31,963 nt of DNA from Ruminococcus flavefaciens (GTDB lineage: Bacteria; Bacillota; Clostridia; Oscillospirales; Ruminococcaceae). Each line of letters begins with the position of its first letter. Position 1 is the stretch's first letter. The position numbers and the translations under genes were made by a program. Shown piece after piece: positions 22,650 to 30,082 of the stretch. The notes under the pieces were generated by a model. It had not been told where the DNA came from and did not search any database. It worked only from the letters and a program-made list of their open reading frames with translations. The DNA lies in the NCBI GenBank assembly GCA_002309635.1, contig DBXO01000024.1:1-31963 (forward strand), given 5' to 3'.

Positions 22650-23935
22650 TATTCAAAACAACTCCTGATAAGTTCGATTATAATATCCTGCTGCTCGGGC
22701 GTCATCTTATTGTCGCTTGGGAGGCAGAGACCTCTCTCAAAGATATCGGCGCCCACATCAATGATAGCTCCGCGGTCGATATATGCGTTGGACTGTCCTC
22801 TTCCGTTGCCTCTTGCAGTGATAAAGCCGTTCATGCGGTATATTGGCTGCATATGCATCGGCTTCCATATCGGACGTCCCTCGGTATTAAAGCTGAGAAG
22901 CGTCTCAAGTATCTCGGTCGGGCAGGACTTGCCGTGCTCGGAAATATACATAGAATCCCTTTCGCCGCGCACCTGTCTGCACATTGCCGCTTTATCTATC
23001 AGCATACAGCTGAGCCAGTAGTTCGGTTCGCTGTTCTCTGCATCAAAAGGGTTCATAGTGACGGGAAGTCCCTTGAAACCTGCCTTGTATCTTTCATATA
23101 TAGCCTTCTTCTGAGCTATATGCTCGCCAATATAATTCATCTGACCGCGAACGATGCCTGCGATCATATTTGACATACGGTAGTTATAGCCTATCTCCTC
23201 ATGCTGATACCACGGAGCGGCTTCACGGCTCTGAGTAGACCACTTGCGGACCTTGTCAGCGTCGCCGAGATTGTTTGTGAGGAACATACCGCCCGACGAA
23301 CCTGTGATTATCTTGTTGCCGTTGAAGCTTATTGCACTGTAGTCACCGAAGCAGCCTGTTTCCTTTCCCTTGTAGGTCGCACCGAAAGACTCGGCAGCGT
23401 CCTCGACGATGAGTGCGCCGTGTCTGTCGCATATTCTTCTGATGGCGTCGATTTTTCCGGGGATACCGTAGAGATGTGCAACTACCACCAGCCTGACATC
23501 TGGATACACCTCGAATGCCTTTTCAAGAGCGTCGGGGCACATATTCCAAGTATCGGGCTCGGTATCAATAAAAACGGCTTCACCGTCCTCATACGCTACA
23601 GGATTGACAGTAGCGTCAAATGTCATATCAGAGCAGAAGACCTTATGTCCCTGAAGTGTTCCGCAATTCGGCTTTGGCTGTCCGTAGATCCTTTCACCTG
23701 CAAGCTTTATTGCAAGGTGGAGGGAAGCTGTTCCGCACGAAAGAGCCACAGCGTACTTCACTCCCGCATAATCTGCAACGAGCTTTTCAACTTCATTGAC
23801 ATTCTCGCCGGCAGTTGTTATCCAGTTCTTCTCAAATGCGTCATTCACCCATTTCTGCTCGTCACCATGCATTGTAGGCGATGAAAGCCATATTTTCTTT
23901 TCAAACGGTTTGATATTGCTCTTGTTTACAAACAT
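22649..23935 (-). CDS. DegT/DnrJ/EryC1/StrS-family sugar aminotransferase
   Basis: A 428-residue PLP-dependent enzyme that transaminates a nucleotide-bound keto sugar. The Gly-Thr-Ala phosphate-binding turn is in SCGTASLHLAIKL (66-78), Asp179 in VEDAAESFG should pair with the PLP ring nitrogen, and Lys208 in SFNGNKIITG is the internal-aldimine lysine. The closest context is PglE-like enzymes making UDP-4-amino-4,6-dideoxy sugars, since the next gene is PglC-like. The 4,6-dehydratase and PglD-type acetyltransferase needed for bacillosamine are not in this window. This is the first long gene of the operon. Its ATG has AGAGG 6 nt upstream, and an in-frame stop directly precedes it. Confidence 0.88.
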   Translation of the reverse strand: MFVNKSNIKPFEKKIWLSSPTMHGDEQKWVNDAFEKNWITTAGENVNEVEKLVADYAGVKYAVALSCGTASLHLAIKLAGERIYGQPKPNCGTLQGHKVFCSDMTFDATVNPVAYEDGEAVFIDTEPDTWNMCPDALEKAFEVYPDVRLVVVAHLYGIPGKIDAIRRICDRHGALIVEDAAESFGATYKGKETGCFGDYSAISFNGNKIITGSSGGMFLTNNLGDADKVRKWSTQSREAAPWYQHEEIGYNYRMSNMIAGIVRGQMNYIGEHIAQKKAIYERYKAGFKGLPVTMNPFDAENSEPNYWLSCMLIDKAAMCRQVRGERDSMYISEHGKSCPTEILETLLSFNTEGRPIWKPMHMQPIYRMNGFITARGNGRGQSNAYIDRGAIIDVGADIFERGLCLPSDNKMTPEQQDIIIELIRSCFE

Positions 23936-23972
23936 TTACTGCCTCTTCTCCTATCCACTCGGCGTTGTACAT
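23901..23972 (-). CDS. Possible 23-codon leader peptide overlapping the aminotransferase start
   Basis: A short frame MYNAEWIGEEAVNVC... starts at ATG 23972, 5 nt after GGGGGGA, an SD much like that of the GGDEF gene. It ends inside the start of the aminotransferase gene in another frame, so translation could be coupled. It contains the SD of that gene. There is no known homolog; it may be chance. Confidence 0.3.
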   Translation of the reverse strand: MYNAEWIGEEAVNVCKQEQYQTV

Positions 23973-24125
23973 GATATTCCCCCCATTGCAGAAACAAAGC
24001 CGTACTCTGCGAAAGGAAATCACCGACAAAGCCAGTATTTATCAAATCTCTGTGAAGACAGAACGCTGCCGCCCAAACCCATATTCGGACGAACCGCAAT
24101 TTGATCTTTTAAATAAAGCTCTCAA

Positions 24126-24155
24126 TTTATATCATTTTAAACCTTATCCTGTTAA
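24126..24155 (-). promoter_or_regulatory. Candidate proximal promoter of the polysaccharide operon
   Basis: TTAACA (24150-24155), an 18-bp spacer and TATAAA (24126-24131) on the minus strand; both boxes match five of six consensus bases. Transcription would start near 24119, leaving a leader of about 184 nt. Confidence 0.4.
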
Positions 24156-24307
24156 GTCATACAGCCGGTACAGCCACCGTATATCCGCAGGCTGCCGTAC
24201 TGTATATCTGTATCCTGTTCGTCAACAAATTCTTCCCCGTGATTTTTATAACGTTGATGAAAGTAATGTAAAATATAATGTAAAAGGTTCAAAACCTGTA
24301 CTTTTTA

Positions 24308-24336
24308 ATTATACCCTTTGGTCAAAAAAAAAGCAA
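24308..24336 (-). promoter_or_regulatory. Candidate distal promoter of the polysaccharide operon
   Basis: TTGCTT (24331-24336), a 17-bp spacer containing a run of T, and a perfect TATAAT (24308-24313) on the minus strand. Use of this site gives a leader of about 365 nt before the first long gene. Confidence 0.45.
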
Positions 24337-24631
24337 GCGGAAAAATCGGGGAATTCTGAGAGTATATATATTTTTGTCATATTTCACAAAAAACCAATTT
24401 TACTCCCTGTCAAAATGTCGTAAAAAAATATACATTATGGATTTTTGAGTATTCGGTTTAAAATTTGTATAACTAAAAGGAAAAATCACCTATATGCATA
24501 TACAAACAGTAAGTATTGAAAATCAGGGAAAAAGCCCCGTAAACTCCGTTTTTTGCTGCACGAAATCTCATTCTTTTAGCATAATTGTATATCAAGCATA
24601 ATATTTTCAACCTTTTCCGCAGTTTTATGGG
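24337..24631. other. AT-rich divergent control region, no gene
   Basis: About 300 bp between the operon promoter and the GH127 promoter. It is very AT-rich, with a perfect 12-bp palindrome TATATGCATATA at 24491-24502 that might be an operator or chance. I see no credible open frame or RNA gene. The longer frames that cross the neighbouring leader have no SD. Confidence 0.5.
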
Positions 24632-24658
24632 TTGTCTTACAACGAATAATGTTATAAA
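24632..24658 (+). promoter_or_regulatory. Weak candidate promoter of the GH127 gene
   Basis: TTGTCT (24632-24637) and TATAAA (24653-24658) are separated by only 15 bp, so this promoter may need an activator. The strong SD AAGGAGG (24681-24687) lies 7 nt before the ATG at 24695. Confidence 0.35.
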
Positions 24659-24694
24659 ATATTAGCGGATATTAAAATTTAAGGAGGAATCCAT

Positions 24695-27600
24695 ATGTAT
24701 GAGAGATTTATCTCACGCATGACATCATTAGGATTATCCGCTGTTATGGTTTGCACTGCGGCAAACCTTCCCCCGATCCGGACTATGGCAGCGGAAGACG
24801 CAAAAATCGAAGCTTTCAGCCTTGCCGACGTCACCATGACCGACGCATACTGCACCAATGCTTTCAGCAAGGAGCTGAAGTACCTGCTCTCCTTCGAGAA
24901 CGACAGGCTGCTTGCAGGCTTCCGTGAGAACGCAGGCTTAAACACCAAGGGTGCAAAACGCTACGGCGGCTGGGAGAACACCAACATCGCAGGCCACGCA
25001 GTAGGCCATTACCTTACGGCTCTTGCGCAGGCTTATCTCCACCCAGAGCTTGACGACTCCCAGCGGGAGACCATACGCACGAAGATGTATTCGCTTATTG
25101 ACGGTCTCCGCGAGTGTCAGAAGAACTCCAAGGGAAAAGCGGGCTTCATATGGGCTGCCGCTCACCCCAACGGCACCGGAGTGGAGGTACAGTTCGACAA
25201 CATCGAAGCAGGCAAGTCCAACATCATCAATGAAGCATGGGTGCCGTGGTATACCATGCACAAGCTTATCGCAGGAATTGTGGATATCTACAACGCCACA
25301 GGCTATGCTCCCGCAAAGGAGCTTGGCTCAGGGCTCGGCGACTGGGTCTACAACCGCTGCAAAACATGGGACCAGCGCAAGCATAACACCGTACTCTCCA
25401 TTGAATACGGCGGTATGAACGACTGTCTCTATGACCTGTACCTGATAACAGGCAAGGACGACCATGCAGCTGCCGCTCATTATTTCGATGAGACCAACCT
25501 CCACGAAGCAGTCCTGAAGGGCGGCGCCAACGTGCTCAACAACAAACACGCCAACACCACCATACCCAAGTTTCTCGGTGCCCTCAAGCGCTATATCGCT
25601 CTCGACGGCAAGACCGTGAACGGCGAAAAGGTGGACGCTTCACGCTATCTGCAATATGCAGAAGCCTTCTGGGAAATGGTGAACGCTCACCACACCTACA
25701 TCACCGGCGGCAACAGCGAGTGGGAGCACTTCGGCATGGACGACATCCTCGACAAGGAGCGTACCAACTGCAACTGCGAGACCTGCAACTCCTACAATAT
25801 GCTCAAACTCAGCCGCGAGCTCTTCAGGATAACAGGCGACAGCAAGTACATGGATTTCTATGAGAACACCTACTATAACTCCATACTCTCCTCGCAGAAC
25901 CCCGAAACGGGCATGACCACATATTTCCAGCCCATGGCTACAGGCTATTTCAAGGTCTACAGTTCAGCCTTCGACCACTTCTGGTGCTGCACCGGCAGCG
26001 GAATGGAAAGCTTTACAAAGCTCGGCGACACCATATACATGCACAAAGACGATACTCTGTACGTCAACATGTATCAGAGCTCCATACTTGACTGGGCCGA
26101 CAAGAATATGAAGATAACCCAGGAAAGCGACATTCCCCGCGGCGACACAGCAAGATTCACCGTAGACGGCACGGGAGCTGTTGATTTCCGCTTCCGTATC
26201 CCCGACTGGATAGCGGGAAATATTACCGTAAAGGTGGACGGCGAGAAGTATTCCTACAAGAACGTTAACGGCTACGCGCAGGTAACGGGTGACTTCAGGT
26301 CAGGCGATGTAATAGAGCTCACTCTTCCCGAGGACGTAAAGGCTTACTCCCTCCCCGACAAGAATACGGTCTGCGGCTTCAAATACGGTCCCGTCGTGCT
26401 CAGTGCCGAGCTTGGAAAACAGGACATGGTCACAAGCTCAACGGGAATGTGGGTGACTATCCCCAAGGATAAGGTAACGCCTTCCGAAAACATCAGAATA
26501 TCTGACAACAAGACTACGGTCAGCGCATTTATGGCTGATATAAACGACCACCTCGTAAGATCTGGCGACTCACTGAATTTCACTCTCAAGGGCACCGACC
26601 ACGACCTGACGTTCTCGCCTCATTACATGCAGTACCAGCAGAGATACGGCATTTACTGGAACTTCCAGAGCAGCAGCACAGCAGTTGACAGACCATCACG
26701 TGCAAAAAAGACTGTTACCGATACGGTACAGCCGGGCTACGGCCAGTATGAGAACGACAACCTTCACAATATGCAGGAGCTGAACTCTCAGGGCATAACC
26801 GATGACAGCACCTACCGCTACGCAAAGAACGGCGGCTATTTCAATTACCGCATGGCTATAGACAAGGAAGCGGACTACAATTACCTCACAGTAAAGTTCC
26901 GCAAGGATGACAATAACAAGACCATACGAATAACAGCAGGCGATGCTGTCCTCTACAGCGGAGCTCTCTGCTACAAGGGCAGCGAGGACGTTTACGACGT
27001 GAACATCATGCTGCCTCCCGGGATCATTGAGCAATATTCCGAGCATATCACTGCCGACGGAGTTGAATACGACGTGATAACCGTGGGCTTTTCCTCGGAA
27101 AATGACGAGGAATCCGCAAAGGTCTGCGACTTTGTCTACATGACGGCTTCGAGGCCACTTTACAAGTATGACAGCAGTATCGCATATTTCGTGGACTGCG
27201 GAGACCATGACCCGTATACCGTAACAGGTTCGGATAAGCTTGGCTGCTACAACAGCGTAACCGAGCAGCTCTACGGATATGACGAGGTAACAGGAGCAGC
27301 ATGGGGACTAATTGACGATCCCACTGACAAATACGATGGCAGTTCCAAGAGCGGCGGACTTTACACCGCCAATACATGGTGTGATGAGTACAACACAGCC
27401 GACGGCAGGGACAAGACAGCCACCTTCCGCTACACCAAGAACCAGTACGAAAACGACATGGAACGCCGTATCTCCTATGGCTTCACGCTCCACCCCGGAA
27501 AATATTCCGTTGAAATGTGCTTCAGTGACCCGTGGAGCTGCTCAACCAGCCCTTCAGTCTATGCAAACTATGATACGGACTTCTCTGAGCTCATCATGGA

Positions 27601-28009
27601 AAACTGCGCGACCGACGGAAAGACAGCTTCAAAGGGTGAAATAACAGTAGACGCAAACGGCGCTTTACAGCTCGATATCATTTCCGCTGACAAGGCTATA
27701 AACGTCAACTATATCATTATCCGCCAGCTGGAGAGCACTCCCCTGCCAACTGTCGGACATAATCCGGACAGCAAGCTCCTTCCCGGAGACGCAAACTGCG
27801 ACGGTGAAATAGACATGTCAGACGCGGTGCTGATAATGCAGGCTCTTGCAAATCCCAACAAATACGGCCTCGGAGGTACTGATAAGGGTGCCATTACCGA
27901 ACAGGGACTAATGAACGCCGATACGGATTCAGGCAGCAAGGGACTTACCACAGGCGACGCCCTCCGTATACAGGAGTATCTCCTCCACAAGATAGATTCA
28001 TTTGAATAA
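24695..28009 (+). CDS. Cellulosomal GH127 enzyme (predicted beta-L-arabinofuranosidase) with dockerin
   Basis: A secreted 1104-residue hydrolase. Residues 1-32 are a signal peptide. The GH127 (DUF1680) catalytic region spans about 40-640. In HypBA1 of Bifidobacterium, the zinc is held by Glu and Cys of an ExC motif plus two adjacent cysteines, one being the nucleophile. Here these correspond to Glu362 and Cys364 (CETC) and to Cys431-Cys432 (WCCTGSG), and Glu344 is the likely acid/base. Residues about 660-830 and 835-1020 form two beta-rich, malectin- or CBM-like domains. Residues from about 1030 to the end are a type I dockerin: GDANCDGEIDMSDAVLIMQAL and a second calcium loop with DTDSGSKGLTTGDALRIQEYLL. 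The dockerin would anchor it to a cohesin on a scaffoldin. Likely targets are arabinan or arabinofuranose side chains of plant glycans. It is divergent from the polysaccharide operon. Confidence 0.92.
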   Translation: MYERFISRMTSLGLSAVMVCTAANLPPIRTMAAEDAKIEAFSLADVTMTDAYCTNAFSKELKYLLSFENDRLLAGFRENAGLNTKGAKRYGGWENTNIAGHAVGHYLTALAQAYLHPELDDSQRETIRTKMYSLIDGLRECQKNSKGKAGFIWAAAHPNGTGVEVQFDNIEAGKSNIINEAWVPWYTMHKLIAGIVDIYNATGYAPAKELGSGLGDWVYNRCKTWDQRKHNTVLSIEYGGMNDCLYDLYLITGKDDHAAAAHYFDETNLHEAVLKGGANVLNNKHANTTIPKFLGALKRYIALDGKTVNGEKVDASRYLQYAEAFWEMVNAHHTYITGGNSEWEHFGMDDILDKERTNCNCETCNSYNMLKLSRELFRITGDSKYMDFYENTYYNSILSSQNPETGMTTYFQPMATGYFKVYSSAFDHFWCCTGSGMESFTKLGDTIYMHKDDTLYVNMYQSSILDWADKNMKITQESDIPRGDTARFTVDGTGAVDFRFRIPDWIAGNITVKVDGEKYSYKNVNGYAQVTGDFRSGDVIELTLPEDVKAYSLPDKNTVCGFKYGPVVLSAELGKQDMVTSSTGMWVTIPKDKVTPSENIRISDNKTTVSAFMADINDHLVRSGDSLNFTLKGTDHDLTFSPHYMQYQQRYGIYWNFQSSSTAVDRPSRAKKTVTDTVQPGYGQYENDNLHNMQELNSQGITDDSTYRYAKNGGYFNYRMAIDKEADYNYLTVKFRKDDNNKTIRITAGDAVLYSGALCYKGSEDVYDVNIMLPPGIIEQYSEHITADGVEYDVITVGFSSENDEESAKVCDFVYMTASRPLYKYDSSIAYFVDCGDHDPYTVTGSDKLGCYNSVTEQLYGYDEVTGAAWGLIDDPTDKYDGSSKSGGLYTANTWCDEYNTADGRDKTATFRYTKNQYENDMERRISYGFTLHPGKYSVEMCFSDPWSCSTSPSVYANYDTDFSELIMENCATDGKTASKGEITVDANGALQLDIISADKAINVNYIIIRQLESTPLPTVGHNPDSKLLPGDANCDGEIDMSDAVLIMQALANPNKYGLGGTDKGAITEQGLMNADTDSGSKGLTTGDALRIQEYLLHKIDSFE

Positions 28010-28023
28010 ACAGAATATACCTG

Positions 28024-28057
28024 CTGAAAGCTCCGCACATGCGGAGCTTTCAGTTTT
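28024..28057 (+). terminator. Terminator of the GH127 gene
   Basis: A perfect 13-bp stem (28024-28036 with 28041-28053, loop ACAT) followed by TTTT, 14 nt after the stop codon. Confidence 0.93.
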
Positions 28058-28188
28058 ATGTAAAATCATTTTATTATATTCTGTATTTATTCAAATACAA
28101 CTTAATTTAATATGATAGCCATAATATCATTTTATGCAGTATCACATAAAAATATTGTCAAAAATAGTCTTATTGTCGATTTGTATAC

Positions 28189-28248
28189 ATGATCGTTGAC
28201 AAGAACAACGTTCCCGTATTCATAGGCGCGGCAACTCAGATAAAATAA
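28189..28248 (+). pseudogene. Possible gene remnant, 19 codons
   Basis: A short frame (MIVDKNNVPVFIGAATQIK) ending in TAA reads like the end of a real protein, unlike the AT-driven frames around it. It has no SD and no upstream open frame. It lies in the 249-bp gap 28058-28306, otherwise without a recognisable gene. It may be a 3' fragment left by a deletion, or chance. Confidence 0.2.
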
Positions 28249-28265
28249 AACCTGAAGGTTTTAAC

Positions 28266-28304
28266 ATAATGAAAAAGGGTCCTTTCAGGACGCTTTTTCA
28301 TTAT
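28266..28304 (-). terminator. Terminator of the YczE-like gene
   Basis: A 17-bp stem with one mismatch (28266-28282 with 28288-28304, loop of 5). On the minus strand the GC core GCGTCC/GGACCC is followed by TTTTT. It lies directly after the stop of the membrane protein gene. Confidence 0.8.
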
Positions 28305-28306
28305 AA

Positions 28307-28945
28307 TCACTTTTTGTCTTCAAGTATTTTCCTTGCGATATGCACATTGAAGAACTCTATGAGGGGGCCCATGAAGAATGCGGTTATTATGGTACCGATA
28401 CCCGCGATAGCAGGTATTTCTCCGATACGTCCGCCCCCGGCAATGAACATCAGAGCTCCGAGAACAACACAGCACACATCGGTACAGATACGTATGAACT
28501 TGAACTTGCCTATCTTCCACTTATTCGCCATTATCAGCGCAACAGCGTCGTATGTGGAAACTCCGAGGTCGGCGGTTATGTACAGCGATGAGCCTATACA
28601 TATGATGACGATGCCGACAATAAGAAAGATGATCCTCAGCGGCATCGACGGCTCGGGCACAAGCCACTGAAGCAGCTTGTAGGAGTACTCAGTAACATAG
28701 CCAAGAAGGAATAAATTGATGAAAGTTGCGATACCGATGTAATGCCTGTCGGAAATAAGGCTGAAAAGCAGCAATACCGCATTTACAATTACATAAAGGG
28801 TACCAAAGCTGATCGGAATGAGCCTGCTTATGCCGCTCATAAATGACTGAAACGGATCGACTCCGAAAGCAGCCATTTTAAATATGGCAACGCTGACGGC
28901 TCCTGCCATGACTCCCAGAATGGACATAATGATTCTTTTTTTCAT
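28307..28945 (-). CDS. YczE/YyaS/YitT-type integral membrane protein
   Basis: A 212-residue membrane protein with about five or six hydrophobic segments. MAAFGVDPFQSFMSGISRL in the first half and ADLGVSTYDAVALIMANKW in the second are the internal-repeat motifs (GVDPF..., GVSTYDA...) of the YczE/YitT group. The function of the family is unknown; transport or membrane-associated regulation has been suggested. The ATG at 28945 is preferred over the in-frame upstream codon at 29002, because the promoter's -10 box lies at 28979-28984, downstream of that codon. The SD is weak (AAAGAGAG). The gene stands alone between its own promoter and terminator. Confidence 0.8.
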   Translation of the reverse strand: MKKRIIMSILGVMAGAVSVAIFKMAAFGVDPFQSFMSGISRLIPISFGTLYVIVNAVLLLFSLISDRHYIGIATFINLFLLGYVTEYSYKLLQWLVPEPSMPLRIIFLIVGIVIICIGSSLYITADLGVSTYDAVALIMANKWKIGKFKFIRICTDVCCVVLGALMFIAGGGRIGEIPAIAGIGTIITAFFMGPLIEFFNVHIARKILEDKK

Positions 28946-28978
28946 GTTTTCTCTCTTTTCATAATATATTTCCGAATG

Positions 28979-29007
28979 ATTATAGCACAGCCGCAAAAGC
29001 AAGTCAA
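28979..29007 (-). promoter_or_regulatory. Promoter of the YczE-like gene
   Basis: On the minus strand, TTGACT (29002-29007), a 17-bp spacer and a perfect TATAAT (28979-28984). Transcription should start near 28972, which excludes the longer open frame beginning at 29002. Confidence 0.8.
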
Positions 29008-29076
29008 CGCTTTAATTGCTGTCCTGTTAACTAAAAAATGCGATTTTACGATAAATCTTTTACAAATCATCCTATC

Positions 29077-29104
29077 AAAACAGCCGATCATACAGATCGG
29101 CTGT
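29077..29104 (-). terminator. Terminator of the lipoprotein gene
   Basis: A perfect 10-bp stem (29080-29089 with 29095-29104, loop of 5) followed on the minus strand by TTTT. It lies 34 nt after the lipoprotein stop. Confidence 0.85.
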
Positions 29105-29137
29105 CATTCTCTATGGTTTTATGTTGAGTCAAGCGCC

Positions 29138-29797
29138 TTACTGCTTTACAAAGAAAGCATTTGCACCTGCGTTTTCCATGCTGTCAGACCATACAAAGCC
29201 TGTCTTTGAACCCTCCTCGGAGATCTGGATATAGCCAGTACCGTTTGTGTACTGCTGTTCGCTGGAAACAGAACCGTCATCACCGACAGTTCTTATGCTC
29301 TTTACGCAGCTGTCATAGTTAAGCACCTGTCTGCCGTTGAATTCACCTGTAAAATTCCACTCGGTAGTCTCCTTGTCCGACTTTTTGAGTGAGATGTGAA
29401 CACTGTAGAGCACATCGTTGATACAGTCAACGGAAAGTGAAGCGCCGCTGTCCGCATCATAGTAATTTCCTGCAAAAACATTATTGAATACTGCGTCGGT
29501 GGCTGGCTCGTTATTAGCAGCAGCGGGAGCAGAATATGTAACTGCAGGAACTGTTGGTGTCTCCGCAGCCTCTGTATTTGCAGCTGCCGTCTCAGCCGGA
29601 GCTTCAGCAGCTGGAGCCTCAGCCGCAGCAGGAGTCTCGGCAGCGGCAGGTGCAGCATCTGTTGCGTCTGCCTGAGCCTGTTGCTGGCCCTGTGTTGTGA
29701 TCGTTCCCAAAGACTGATAATTTGAAGTGTACTTAAGCTCTCCGCATCCGCAGAGCATCATTGTAAGGGTCATTGCAGCTATAATATTTCTTTTCAT
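29138..29797 (-). CDS. Lipoprotein with Ala/Pro/Glu-rich linker
   Basis: A 219-residue exported lipoprotein of unknown function. The signal sequence MKRNIIAAMTLTMMLCGC ends in a lipobox with lipidated Cys18. Residues about 36-100 form a low-complexity stalk rich in Ala, Pro, Glu and Thr (APAAEAPAETAAANTEA type), likely spanning the cell wall. Residues about 103-219 form a compact mostly beta domain (FAGNYYDADSGASLSVDC, EWNFTGEFNGRQVLNYDSC, GTGYIQISEEGSKTGFVWSD) with two cysteines that might pair. AGGAG lies 8 nt before the ATG. The C-terminal domain resembles small ligand-binding folds of clostridial lipoproteins, but I recognise no specific family. Confidence 0.75.
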   Translation of the reverse strand: MKRNIIAAMTLTMMLCGCGELKYTSNYQSLGTITTQGQQQAQADATDAAPAAAETPAAAEAPAAEAPAETAAANTEAAETPTVPAVTYSAPAAANNEPATDAVFNNVFAGNYYDADSGASLSVDCINDVLYSVHISLKKSDKETTEWNFTGEFNGRQVLNYDSCVKSIRTVGDDGSVSSEQQYTNGTGYIQISEEGSKTGFVWSDSMENAGANAFFVKQ

Positions 29798-29886
29798 ATA
29801 TATCGCTCCTATAGATTCATAATTTCAGCCGCTTTGTATGCAGCGGACTTAAGACAGGTACTGAACACATGTTCATACCCGTTATA

Positions 29887-29915
29887 ATATTATCACACTC
29901 GCAAACGCATTTCAA
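29887..29915 (-). promoter_or_regulatory. Promoter of the lipoprotein gene
   Basis: On the minus strand, TTGAAA (29910-29915), 17 bp and TAATAT (29887-29892). The transcript would carry a leader of about 80 nt before the ATG at 29797. Confidence 0.6.
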
Positions 29916-30023
29916 CTAAAAATCGTTTACGAGGGCAAAATCATCGTATTTGCTAATTTTCTGCATGATAAGTTGGCATATTTCAGCCTTTGCATGCGGA
30001 GCTTTATTATAAAAGAAACGTTT

Positions 30024-30052
30024 TTGACATTTTACAGGATAAGTGATATAAT
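30024..30052 (+). promoter_or_regulatory. Consensus promoter of the GT39-type gene
   Basis: TTGACA (30024-30029), 17 bp and TATAAT (30047-30052) match the vegetative consensus exactly. AAAGGAG lies 8 nt before the ATG at 30083, so the leader is short. Confidence 0.9.
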
Positions 30053-30082
30053 TGCTTTATTACCGTAAAAGGAGCAGCATTA

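Noticed and set aside
23965..24423. 152-codon plus-strand frame across the operon leader
   Set aside because: No SD, no domain, and it crosses both operon promoter candidates and the AT-rich control region.
24491..24502. TATATGCATATA palindrome as a specific operator
   Set aside because: Such AT-rich palindromes arise easily by chance in this region; there is no second copy and no link to a known regulator.
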